Below, piece by piece: positions 9,525 to 16,984 of a stretch of DNA of 64,000 nucleotides. The position numbers and the translations under genes are program-made. The stretch spans positions 62,001 through 126,000 of the forward strand of contig NZ_JABMCI010000062.1 in assembly GCF_013359775.1 (NCBI RefSeq), given 5' to 3'. Source of the stretch: Cellulomonas humilata (lineage in GTDB: Bacteria > Actinomycetota > Actinomycetes > Actinomycetales > Cellulomonadaceae). The first letter of the stretch is position 1. The number at the start of each line of letters is the position of its first letter. The notes beneath the pieces are model-generated. The model worked only from the letters and a program-made list of their open reading frames with translations. It had not been told where the DNA came from and did not search any database.

Positions 9525-11806
9525 CCGGGCGCTCGCTCCGCATCCCCCGCGGACCGCGGTCGGCCCTGGGGTCGGCACTCTGCGCGGCCGCCACCTGCGC
9601 GAGCCTCTTCGCACTGACCGGCCTGATCCTGCGCGGCGGCTGGCTCGTGGCCACCTGGCTCATCGTGCTCGTGGTCGCCGCGACCGTCATCGGCGTCCGT
9701 GCCGTCACGCGGTCCTGGTGGGCACCCACGCTGGCCGGGACGCTCGTCGCCGTCGCCATCGTGCTCGTCCGGTACGGGGCGCCCCCGGGCCGGCTCCAGG
9801 TCCTCCCCGACTCCGGGTCGCTGGACCGGACGCTGGCCACCGCGCGCGAGGGTGTCGCGGTCATCAACGCCTCCCTGGTGCCCATGGTCGGCGTCCGTCC
9901 CGCCGAGCTTCTCGTGGTCGTCGGCGCGGTCTCGGTCTTTCTGCTGGCCGACCTCGTGGCCATCGGGCTCGGCGCGCCCGCCCTGTCCGGCATCGCGTTC
10001 GCCGGCCTCTGGGTGCCCGCGATCATCCTGGGCTTCCCGGCCAGCGGCTGGGCGATCGCGTGGACGGCGTTCTTCTACCTCCTGCTGCTCGCGCTCAGCG
10101 CCGCTCCCCCGACCGCCCACAGCGACCGCGCCCGCCGGACGTCCGTGGCGGTGCTCTGCTCGGTCGGGCTCATCGTCGCCACGCTCGTTGCCGGCCCCGC
10201 TGTCGCGGCCTTCCCGGGCTGGGCGACCATGAGCATGCCCAGCTTCGGCTCCGGTCCCGTCGGACCGATGTCGCTCAGCGACAACCTCGACCTGCGCGAG
10301 AGCCTGGGCTCCCGGTCCGGCCAGGTCGTCCTGCGCTACACCGTCGCACCCGTCGTGACGGACGCCGGGGCGGACCCCGCACCCTCGCCGAGCGCGTCGG
10401 ACGCGACCAGCGTCTCGGCCAACAGCGTCGGGCCCCTGCGCGCCTTCACCCTCACCACGTTCGACGGCCAGGAGTGGGACCGGTCCGACTCGCTCGAGCT
10501 CACCGGCTGGGACGCCTCGACGCTCTTGTCGTCGGACCCGGCAATCCGCGGCACATCCCCCGACGCCGACCGGGGAACGCTCGCCGACGTCCGGATCGAG
10601 GTGGCCGCCCTGCGCGAGCGGCGGCTCCCCGTGAGCACCTTCCCGCGCACCGTCGACGTGCGCGGCGGCTGGGAGTACGACCCGGAACGCGACGAGGTCG
10701 TCGGCAGGCGCGGCACGTTCGACGGCATGACGTACGCCATGCAGGTCGAGATCCCGTCGCTGACCAAGGAGGACCTGGTCGGTGCGGAGGTCGGCGACCC
10801 GGACGACGACGGCGCCTCGCTGGAGGTCCCGCCGACCGCCCACGCGGCGGACGTCGAGGCCCTCGCCCGTGAGATCACCGCGGACGCGGCCACGCCGTAC
10901 GAGCAGGCCATGGCGCTCCAGACGTACTTCCGGGCGACGACCAACTTCACCTACGACACGCGCGTCGCGCCCTCCCGGTCCGACGACGCCGTCTGGGACT
11001 TCCTCCAGTCCACCCGCGGGTACTGCGTGCAGTTCGCCACCTCGATGGCGATGATGGCGCGCTCGCTCGACATCCCCGCGCGCGTCGCGGTGGGCTTCCT
11101 GCCCGGCGAGTCGGACCGCAACGGCGGCTACGTCGTGTCCGGGCAGAAGTCGCACGCCTGGCCGGAGCTGTACTTCGAGGGATCCGGCTGGGTGCGGTTC
11201 GAGCCGACGCCCGGTGAGCAGACCGGCGCTCCGCCGCGCTGGAGCGACCCGTTCATCGGCATCTCCGCGCCAGACACGATCCCCGACGACCAGGTGCCCG
11301 TTCCCCTGCCCGGCGCGACCTCGTCGTCCGCCCCCGGCGGTTCGTCGACGCCGACCGGCGCCGAGGACGACGAGCAGGCGTGGCTCCCCGTGGCGATCAC
11401 CGTCGCGATCGTGCTCGCCGTGGCGTCGTTCGGCCTCGCCCTCATCCGGCGGCGGACGCGGTTCCGGGCCGACCTGACGCCCGAGCGCGCCTGGCTGCGG
11501 GCCCGACGCCGGCTCGGCGCGCGAGGGGTCACGTGGACCGACGCGGACACCCCGCGCACAGTCGTCGCGTCGGTACAGGAGCAGCTGCAGGCGGCGTCAG
11601 GCTCGGCGCTGTCCGGGTCCTCGGTCGACGCGCTCGAGTCGCTGGCGCGGACGGTCGAGCAGGATCTCTACGCGCCCGAGCAGCCGTCGGTCGACCCGGA
11701 GATCCTGGCCGGGTGGGTGGACGAGCTGATGATCGGGGTCGAGAGCCTGCTCAGCGACCGCCCTCGCCGCGGCGCCGTTCCCAGCGCTCCTCGAGACGGG
11801 ACATGA
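9521..11806 (+). CDS. Membrane transglutaminase-like protein (DUF3488/TgpA family)
   Basis: 761 residues: about six N-terminal membrane helices (to about 240), a large extracytoplasmic part with the transglutaminase core, a membrane helix near 620-640 (VAITVAIVLAVASFGLALI) and a C-terminal cytoplasmic DUF4129-like tail. Core motifs: GYCVQFATSMAMMARSLDIPAR with the nucleophilic Cys near 502, KSHAWPELYF with His near 544, and GWVRFEPTPG, where the usual third-residue Asp of FDPTP is Glu. Such proteins are thought to be cell-surface proteases or amidases. The GTG at 9521 is chosen from the GTGA overlap. The last 56 bp overlap the convergent DUF3040 gene. Confidence 0.88.
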   Translation: MTGRSLRIPRGPRSALGSALCAAATCASLFALTGLILRGGWLVATWLIVLVVAATVIGVRAVTRSWWAPTLAGTLVAVAIVLVRYGAPPGRLQVLPDSGSLDRTLATAREGVAVINASLVPMVGVRPAELLVVVGAVSVFLLADLVAIGLGAPALSGIAFAGLWVPAIILGFPASGWAIAWTAFFYLLLLALSAAPPTAHSDRARRTSVAVLCSVGLIVATLVAGPAVAAFPGWATMSMPSFGSGPVGPMSLSDNLDLRESLGSRSGQVVLRYTVAPVVTDAGADPAPSPSASDATSVSANSVGPLRAFTLTTFDGQEWDRSDSLELTGWDASTLLSSDPAIRGTSPDADRGTLADVRIEVAALRERRLPVSTFPRTVDVRGGWEYDPERDEVVGRRGTFDGMTYAMQVEIPSLTKEDLVGAEVGDPDDDGASLEVPPTAHAADVEALAREITADAATPYEQAMALQTYFRATTNFTYDTRVAPSRSDDAVWDFLQSTRGYCVQFATSMAMMARSLDIPARVAVGFLPGESDRNGGYVVSGQKSHAWPELYFEGSGWVRFEPTPGEQTGAPPRWSDPFIGISAPDTIPDDQVPVPLPGATSSSAPGGSSTPTGAEDDEQAWLPVAITVAIVLAVASFGLALIRRRTRFRADLTPERAWLRARRRLGARGVTWTDADTPRTVVASVQEQLQAASGSALSGSSVDALESLARTVEQDLYAPEQPSVDPEILAGWVDELMIGVESLLSDRPRRGAVPSAPRDGT

Positions 11807-12152
11807 GGCTGCTCTTCTGACGAGCCGGCGGCGTTGCCGGCTTCACCTTGCCGTCGCTCTGCACCACTCCTCGCGGACCGGAGCGGTGCCCGGAGCGCTG
11901 AGGTGCGGCGAAGGCGAACGCGACGGCGGCGAACATCACGACGAAGCCGATGACGCCGAGCCACGGCAGTCCGTTGGCGGCGCCGAGCACGAGGAGCAGC
12001 AGACCGACGGACGCACCAACTCCCGCGATGACGTATCGGCCGAACGGGCGATGCCCGCGCTGAGTCAGCGTGTTCGCAAGCCGCGGATCGTCAGAGGTCA
12101 ACTGGCGTTCCATCTGCTCGAGCACGCGCTGCTCGTACTCCGAGAGAGGCAT
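11751..12152 (-). CDS. DUF3040 membrane protein
   Basis: 133 residues beginning MPLSEYEQRVLEQMERQL, the signature of the actinobacterial DUF3040 family. Two membrane helices follow at about 48-64 and 68-86 (YVIAGVGASVGLLLLVLG, GLPWLGVIGFVVMFAAVAFAFA) with a basic cytoplasmic C-terminus. Function unknown. It often lies next to dinB in actinobacteria, as it does here (40 bp downstream of dinB on the same strand). Its 3' end overlaps the transglutaminase gene on the other strand by 56 bp. Confidence 0.85.
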   Translation of the reverse strand: MPLSEYEQRVLEQMERQLTSDDPRLANTLTQRGHRPFGRYVIAGVGASVGLLLLVLGAANGLPWLGVIGFVVMFAAVAFAFAAPQRSGHRSGPRGVVQSDGKVKPATPPARQKSSLMSRLEERWERRRGEGGR

Positions 12153-12192
12153 CCTGACCCCCGTTGTCAGCTATGTGGACCTGTCGTCCGGT

Positions 12193-13467
12193 TCAGGATA
12201 GATCCGCCGGAACGAAGGTGGTAGTCGAGCGGGAGGATACTCCCCCAGCCTGGGCAGCGCCGGACCTGATCGCGGCCCCACCGAACCTCTCGCGCACCCG
12301 GTCCATGGTGAGCTCTGCGTCCCGCCGCGCCTGCACCGGCTCGTCGGAGGCCTCCTCGAGGGTCGGCTGCCGGATGGTGGAGGCGGCGCGGGACAGTCCC
12401 TCCACGCGCACCCCGACGAGCCGCACCGGCAGTCCACCCAGGTCGACGCCCGCGAGCAGCTCCCGCACGGCCAGGAACATCTCGCGCCCGACGTCCGTCG
12501 GGGTCACCAGGGTGCGCGACCGGGTCAGCGTCCGGAAGTCGGAGGTGCGGATCTTCACGGTGATCGTGCGCGTGACCAGGCCGTTCCTGCGCAGCCGTAC
12601 CGCGCACCGGTCGGCCAGGTCGCGGGCCTTCTCCTGCACCACCGTGAGGTCGGCGACGTCGGTCAGGAACGTCTCCTCCGCGCCCAAGGACCGTTCCTCG
12701 CGGCCGGGACTGACCGGTCGGGGATCCCGGCCCCACGACAGGTCGAACAGGTGCGCACCCGCCACCTTGCCGACCGCGTGCTGCACGGTGGACACGTCGC
12801 TGTCCGCCAGCTCGGCGACCGTCCTGATCCCGAAGCGCGCCAGGGCGGCCTCCGTCTTTTCACCCACTCCCCACAGCGCCCCGACGGGCAGCACGCGCAG
12901 GAAGTCGACCGTCGCCGCCCGGGGGACGAGGAGCACGCCGTCGGGCTTGGCCTGACCGGACGCGAGCTTGGCGACGAACTTGGTGGATCCGATGCCGACC
13001 GAGCAGGTGATCCCGAACTGCTCCTGCACCTGCCGGCGGATCAGCCGGGCGATGATCGTGGGCGGTCCCAGCCGTCTGCGGGCCCCCGCGACGTCGAGGA
13101 ACGCCTCGTCGACGCTGACCTGCTCGACCAGAGCGGTGATGTCCCCGAGCAGCTGCATCACGCCGGTGGAGACCTCGTGGTACGCGTGGTGGTCGGGGGG
13201 CACGACGACCGCCTGCGGGCACTGGCGCAACGCCGTGGCCATGGGCATGGCCGAGTGCACGCCGAACGCCCTGGCCTCGTAGGTCGCCGCCAGGACCACC
13301 CCTCGCGTCGCTCCGCCGACGATCACCGGCAGGCCGCGCAGCTGCGGCCGTCGGGCGAGCTCCACCGACGCGAAGAACGCGTCCATGTCGACGTGCAGGA
13401 TCGAGCAGCCGACCTCCTCGCGCCCCCAGTCGCGCCTGGCGTCGGCCGACCGGGGTCCGCGGCTCAT
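12193..13467 (-). CDS. dinB: DNA polymerase IV (Y-family translesion polymerase)
   Basis: Low-fidelity translesion DNA polymerase. Seen: 424 residues; catalytic DMDAFFASVE near 28-37; VSVDEAFLDVAG near 120-131 with the paired acidic residues; helix-hairpin-helix region GVGEKTEAALARFGI; little-finger domain. A possible beta-clamp contact is the RQPTLEE segment near 377-383; no canonical QLxLF lies at the C-terminus. The ATG at 13467 overlaps the stop of a 29-codon ORF (ATGA), which in turn overlaps the HEPN gene, so dinB is the third gene of an operon behind a LexA box at 14065-14080. Confidence 0.93.
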   Translation of the reverse strand: MSRGPRSADARRDWGREEVGCSILHVDMDAFFASVELARRPQLRGLPVIVGGATRGVVLAATYEARAFGVHSAMPMATALRQCPQAVVVPPDHHAYHEVSTGVMQLLGDITALVEQVSVDEAFLDVAGARRRLGPPTIIARLIRRQVQEQFGITCSVGIGSTKFVAKLASGQAKPDGVLLVPRAATVDFLRVLPVGALWGVGEKTEAALARFGIRTVAELADSDVSTVQHAVGKVAGAHLFDLSWGRDPRPVSPGREERSLGAEETFLTDVADLTVVQEKARDLADRCAVRLRRNGLVTRTITVKIRTSDFRTLTRSRTLVTPTDVGREMFLAVRELLAGVDLGGLPVRLVGVRVEGLSRAASTIRQPTLEEASDEPVQARRDAELTMDRVRERFGGAAIRSGAAQAGGVSSRSTTTFVPADLS

Positions 13468-13553
13468 GGCTCTGCCGGGCCGTCGGCCCCGTCGTCCGAC
13501 GAGCTACGGCCACGCCGAGCACCCGCCGCGGGCGGCACCTCCACGGCGCTCAT
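13464..13553 (-). CDS. 29-residue small ORF between HEPN gene and dinB
   Basis: Short reading frame starting MSAVEVPPAAGARR and ending DDGADGPAEP. It is not recognisable as a known family: low-complexity, basic in the first half and acidic in the second. Support comes from architecture: its ATG overlaps the HEPN stop (ATGA at 13550-13553) and its TGA overlaps the dinB ATG (ATGA at 13464-13467). It may be a true small protein, or a spacer that passes reinitiating ribosomes to dinB. No separate ribosome site is seen. Confidence 0.45.
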   Translation of the reverse strand: MSAVEVPPAAGARRGRSSSDDGADGPAEP

Positions 13554-14020
13554 GACGCCTGCGGGACGCGCATGCGCAGGGTGCGACCGGCGACCGCGTC
13601 CACGCCCCCGTGGACCAGGTCCCGCACGGCGTCGACGAAGTCCTCCGCCGCGCACACCGCCTCCTCCGCCCGCTCGGGACCCACCAGCTCGAACCGGCCC
13701 GCATCCACGGCCGAGCGCAGCGATGCCGCCTCCGCGAAGTACGTGGACCACGACCCCAGCTCGGGAGCGACCACGCCGAGCATGCTCCACACCGTGCGCG
13801 GCGCCCGACGCCCCGACGGGGTGCCCCGGGCGGCGACCACGGCGGCTCCGGCGCGCAGGGCGGCGAGGTGCGCGTGCGAGAGCTGCTCCCACGGCTCGGA
13901 CGAGAACTGAGCGGCGAGCAGCTCGGCGTCGGCCCGGCGAAGGAGCTCGAGCGCGCGGGCGGGCACCGGTGCTCCCGCGCCCGGCTCGCCGGTCACGTGC
14001 TGCTCGAGCTGCTGGTCCAT
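13550..14020 (-). CDS. SAV_6107-family HEPN domain protein
   Basis: 156-residue all-alpha protein, N-terminus MDQQLEQHVTGEPG, core ALELLRRADAELLAAQFSSE and C-terminal AAEDFVDAVRDLVH. It resembles the SAV_6107 HEPN family of actinobacteria. HEPN proteins are often RNases or toxins, but the usual RX4-6H catalytic motif is not visible (only RDLVH), so it may be non-catalytic or nucleotide-binding. The ATG at 14020 follows GGAGGGAG; the frame extends upstream without support. It is the first gene of the HEPN-small ORF-dinB operon under a LexA box 45 bp upstream, which suggests a role in the DNA-damage response (inference). Confidence 0.75.
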   Translation of the reverse strand: MDQQLEQHVTGEPGAGAPVPARALELLRRADAELLAAQFSSEPWEQLSHAHLAALRAGAAVVAARGTPSGRRAPRTVWSMLGVVAPELGSWSTYFAEAASLRSAVDAGRFELVGPERAEEAVCAAEDFVDAVRDLVHGGVDAVAGRTLRMRVPQAS

Positions 14021-14064
14021 CGCCGTCTCCCTCCGCGTGCGTCGATCCGTCGACCCTCTCAGTA

Positions 14065-14080
14065 TCGAACACCTGTTCGA
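14065..14080. promoter_or_regulatory. LexA (SOS) box before HEPN-dinB operon
   Basis: TCGAACACCTGTTCGA is a perfect palindromic Gram-positive/actinobacterial SOS box (CGAAC-N4-GTTCG core). On the minus strand it runs straight into GATACT, a near-consensus -10, so LexA should block transcription toward the HEPN-dinB operon. It also lies about 25 bp upstream of the divergent TAGGTT -10 and could affect that gene. Confidence 0.88.
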
Positions 14081-14105
14081 TGCCGTCAAGCCCGGTCCCG
14101 GCCCG

Positions 14106-14111
14106 TAGGTT
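14106..14111 (+). promoter_or_regulatory. -10 element TAGGTT, leaderless start of gene at 14119
   Basis: TAGGTT is followed by exactly 7 nt and then the ATG at 14119, so the mRNA probably starts at or next to the start codon; no ribosome site is present. Confidence 0.6.
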
Positions 14112-14118
14112 GGGCACC

Positions 14119-14997
14119 ATGGCCGCCCGCGACCGCTCCGCCCGACGCAGTCCAGCCTCGCACCGACCACCCACACGCTCCGCCGCCCGCGCACCCTGGC
14201 CCACCGGCCCCGTCACCGTCCCCACGGGGACGGTCGAGCTGGTCCGCGACCTCGACGACCCGGACGGGGTGACCGTCCTGGTCAACGGCGTGCCCAGCTC
14301 GCACCTGGACCTGGTGGACCCGACGCGCCTGGTCTTCGAGTACATGCAGCAGATGGCCGCGGTGATCGAGCGCTTCGGCGATGTCGGCGGCCCGCTCGAC
14401 GTCGTGCACCTGGGGGCCGCTGGCTGCGCGCTCGCGCGGTCGGTCGACGTCACCCGCCCGGGTTCACGGCAGCTCGCGATCGAGCTCGACACCGTGCTCC
14501 CGGAGCTCGTCCGCGGCTGGTTCGACCTGCCCCGCGCACCCGCGCTGCGGATCCGCGCGGGGGACGCGCGCACGGAGCTCGGGCGGCTCGCCGACGCGTC
14601 GGCGGACGTCATCGTCCGCGACGTCTTCGCCGGCGACACGACCCCCGACCACGTCCGGACGCAGGAGATGGTCGCGCAGGTGACCCGCGTGCTCCGCCCC
14701 GGGGGCCTCTATCTGGTCAACTGCGCGGACCGCCCACCCCTGGCCGGAGCGCGCGCCGAGGTGGCGACCCTGCGCGCCGCGTTCGACGACGTCGCCGTGA
14801 TCGCCGAACCGGGCCTCCTGCGCGGCCGGGGCTACGGGAACGTCGTCCTCGCCGCGACCGACGACCCGGAGCTGCTGGGGTCCGCACCGCTGGCCCGAGC
14901 CGTCCGCAGCCTCCCGGCGCCCGCGCGGCTGCTGCACGGCCCCGAGGTCACCGCGTTCGTGGGCAGCGCCCCGCCCCTGACGGACCCGGTGGCATGA
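14119..14997 (+). CDS. Spermidine-synthase-like SAM-dependent methyltransferase-fold protein
   Basis: 292 residues of class I methyltransferase fold. Seen: PLDVVHLGAAGCALARSVD (SAM/dcSAM-binding glycine loop), IELDTVLPELVRGWF, RIRAGDARTEL and IVRDVFAGDTTPDHVRTQEM, an arrangement found in spermidine-synthase-like proteins and in actinobacterial fused MFS/spermidine synthases. Whether it makes polyamines is unknown. The ATG at 14119 follows a TAGGTT hexamer with no ribosome site, suggesting a leaderless message. It is divergent from the HEPN-dinB operon and ends at the shared terminator with the cold-shock gene. Confidence 0.75.
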   Translation: MAARDRSARRSPASHRPPTRSAARAPWPTGPVTVPTGTVELVRDLDDPDGVTVLVNGVPSSHLDLVDPTRLVFEYMQQMAAVIERFGDVGGPLDVVHLGAAGCALARSVDVTRPGSRQLAIELDTVLPELVRGWFDLPRAPALRIRAGDARTELGRLADASADVIVRDVFAGDTTPDHVRTQEMVAQVTRVLRPGGLYLVNCADRPPLAGARAEVATLRAAFDDVAVIAEPGLLRGRGYGNVVLAATDDPELLGSAPLARAVRSLPAPARLLHGPEVTAFVGSAPPLTDPVA

Positions 14998-15031
14998 CGA
15001 AGGGCCGCACCCCGGGGGATGCGGCCCTTCG
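14998..15031. terminator. Bidirectional hairpin terminator
   Basis: Perfect 12-bp inverted repeat (CGAAGGGCCGCA / TGCGGCCCTTCG) with a 10-nt loop between the converging spermidine-synthase-like and cold-shock genes. It begins right after the first gene's stop and ends 9 bp before the other's, so it can serve both. Confidence 0.8.
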
Positions 15032-15040
15032 CACGTCCGA

Positions 15041-15244
15041 TCAGATCGGGCGGACGCTCTCGGCCTGGGGGCCCTTGGCGCCCTGCGTGATCTCGAACTC
15101 GACGCGCTGGCCCTCGTCGAGGCTGCGGTAGCCCGAGGAGTCGATCGCGGAGTAGTGGACGAAGACGTCGGCACCGCCGCCGTCCTGGGCGATGAACCCG
15201 AAGCCCTTCTCAGCGTTGAACCACTTGACAGCACCCTGTGCCAT
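15041..15244 (-). CDS. cspA: Cold-shock domain protein (CspA family)
   Basis: 67-residue single-domain OB-fold RNA/DNA-binding protein acting as an RNA chaperone. Seen: start [18 protein letters not shown] with RNP1 KGFGFIAQ and RNP2 VFVHYSAI. The ATG at 15244 follows AGAAGGAAA and fits the family length; an upstream extension of the frame is not needed. The 270-bp region between its start and the PAC2 gene holds no gene and probably contains the promoter and a long 5' leader, as is common for cold-shock genes. Confidence 0.95.
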   Translation of the reverse strand: MAQGAVKWFNAEKGFGFIAQDGGGADVFVHYSAIDSSGYRSLDEGQRVEFEITQGAKGPQAESVRPI

Positions 15245-15514
15245 GTTCGTTTCCTTCTGTCCCACCGGTGACGGCGCTGGCCTTCTGCCTGCGCCGTGCC
15301 GCAATGCCTCACGTCCTGCACCGGGTGACCCAGCCACGGGGGCTGGTCGGAACCGACCCCGGGCCGAGGCCCGGATGACGACACCGGTCGAGCGTGCCGG
15401 TCAAGCGAGTACGTCACTGCAACGTGTGCATCTTTACATCGGGCCTGGTGGCGGCGCCATGCTTTCGCTCCGTCGGCTCACCCACTTTGACAACGATCTG
15501 GTAAAGGCGACGCC

Positions 15515-16450
15515 TCAGGCCGGACCGCTCTCGTCGCCCTGCTGGGCCAGGAACCGCTCGAACTCCGCCCCCAGCTCGTCCGCCGTGGGCAGGTCTGTGG
15601 ACCCCGCGAGCAGGCTCGTGCGCCCGATGTTCCGGGTGAACGAGTCGTACTGCTCCTCGAGGGCGTGCACCACCGCGGCGACGTCCTCGGACCCGGTCAC
15701 CTGCCGGTCGATCTCCTGCATGGCCTCGTCCGCGGCGCCGGTCAGCGACGCCACCCGAAGGTCCAGGCCGGTCGCTCGCTCCACGTTGGTCAGCCCTGCC
15801 TGGCTGGCCTGCGGGAACGCCGACTGCGCGAGGTAGTGCGGGACGTGCACCGCGAAGCCGACGGCGTCGTGGCCGGACTGGCCGAGGCGGAGCTCCAGCA
15901 GTGCGCTCGCGCTGGCCGGCACCTGCACGGTGCCGAACCACGACGTGTGGTCGGCGACCAGCTCGGGGCGGGTCGCGTGGGCGGTGACCGACAGCGGCCG
16001 CGTGTGCGGGATGCCCATCGGGATCCCGTGCAGGCCGACCGTCAGCGGCACGTCGAAGCGCTCGACGATCTGCCGGACCGCGGCGACGTACCGCTCCCAC
16101 TGGACGTCCGGCTCGACGCCGTGCAGGAGCAGGAACGGGACGCCCGCTGCGTCCTGCACCAGGTCGACCACCAGCTCGGGGTCCGCGTAGGACGCCCACG
16201 TGGTCTGGTCGAAGGTCATGACCGGCCTGCGCGACCGGTAGTCCAGCAGCTGGTCGACGTCGAAGGTGGCCAGTCGCGTGGTGGTCAGCTCGTCGACCAG
16301 GTGCTCCGCGGCCAGCTGGCCGGCGTTGCCCGCGTCGACGAACCCGCGCACGGCGTGCACGAGCACGGGGCCGGCTCCGTTCACCGACCGCGCCTCGACC
16401 TGGGCGGCGACCTCGGGGTCGACGTCGTAGATCTCGCTCGGGTTCAGCAT
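15515..16450 (-). CDS. PAC2 family protein (proteasome assembly chaperone-like)
   Basis: 311 residues matching the actinobacterial PAC2 family: start MLNPSEIYDVDPEVA, VLVHAVRGFVDAGNAGQLAA, LLHGVEPDVQWERYVAAV and LHGIPMGIPHTRPLSVTAHA. PAC2 proteins resemble the eukaryotic proteasome-assembly chaperone and archaeal PbaB; in actinobacteria their partner is not known. No proteasome gene lies in this window. The ATG at 16450 with GGAAGTGAG upstream is preferred over a start 15 codons earlier. Confidence 0.85.
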   Translation of the reverse strand: MLNPSEIYDVDPEVAAQVEARSVNGAGPVLVHAVRGFVDAGNAGQLAAEHLVDELTTTRLATFDVDQLLDYRSRRPVMTFDQTTWASYADPELVVDLVQDAAGVPFLLLHGVEPDVQWERYVAAVRQIVERFDVPLTVGLHGIPMGIPHTRPLSVTAHATRPELVADHTSWFGTVQVPASASALLELRLGQSGHDAVGFAVHVPHYLAQSAFPQASQAGLTNVERATGLDLRVASLTGAADEAMQEIDRQVTGSEDVAAVVHALEEQYDSFTRNIGRTSLLAGSTDLPTADELGAEFERFLAQQGDESGPA

Positions 16451-16530
16451 GGGGGTGCGCTCACTTCCGTCCGGGTTACCGGGGACAACGCCCACCCGCC
16501 GCGAGTTCTTCCCGGGCGGCCCCGTCCGGC

Positions 16531-16971
16531 TCAGCGACCGGGCAGCCGCACGACCTCGACGAAGAACTCGTCGATCTGACGCACCACCTCGATGAACCGG
16601 TCGAAGTCCACCGGCTTGGTGACGTAGGCGTTGGCGTGCAGCGAGTAGCTGCGGACCACGTCCTCCTCCGCCTCCGAGGTGGTGAGCACGACGACCGGGA
16701 TGGACCGCAGGTTGGCGTCGGCCTTGAGGGCCTGGAGGACCTCACGGCCGTCCATCTTCGGCAGGTTGAGGTCGAGCAGGACGAGATCGGGCGTCGGGGC
16801 GTCGGCGTGCTCGCCCTCCTTGCGCAGGAACTGGAGCGCGCTGACGCCGTCGGAGACCACCGAGAGGCGGTTGCGGAGCTTGTTGTCCTCGAACGCCTCG
16901 CGGGTCATGAGCACGTCGCCCGGGTCGTCCTCGACCAGGAGGACGTCGATGATCTTGGTGCTGTTCGGCAC
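16531..16971 (-). CDS. Stand-alone response regulator (Rcp1-like)
   Basis: 146-residue single receiver domain with no output domain. Seen: [20 protein letters not shown] (acidic pocket), [16 protein letters not shown] with the phospho-acceptor Asp near residue 66, [12 protein letters not shown] and [11 protein letters not shown] with the conserved Lys. The EDDPGD start and longer loops match the Rcp1 class that accepts phosphate from phytochrome-like kinases. It lies 13 bp after the histidine kinase gene, its probable partner. Confidence 0.92.
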   Translation of the reverse strand: MPNSTKIIDVLLVEDDPGDVLMTREAFEDNKLRNRLSVVSDGVSALQFLRKEGEHADAPTPDLVLLDLNLPKMDGREVLQALKADANLRSIPVVVLTTSEAEEDVVRSYSLHANAYVTKPVDFDRFIEVVRQIDEFFVEVVRLPGR

Positions 16972-16984
16972 GCGGTTGTCTCCT

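Noticed and set aside
13550-14020. HEPN toxin with partner antitoxin
   Set aside because: No RX4-6H motif and no MNT-type nucleotidyltransferase neighbour; the small ORF does not look like an antitoxin.
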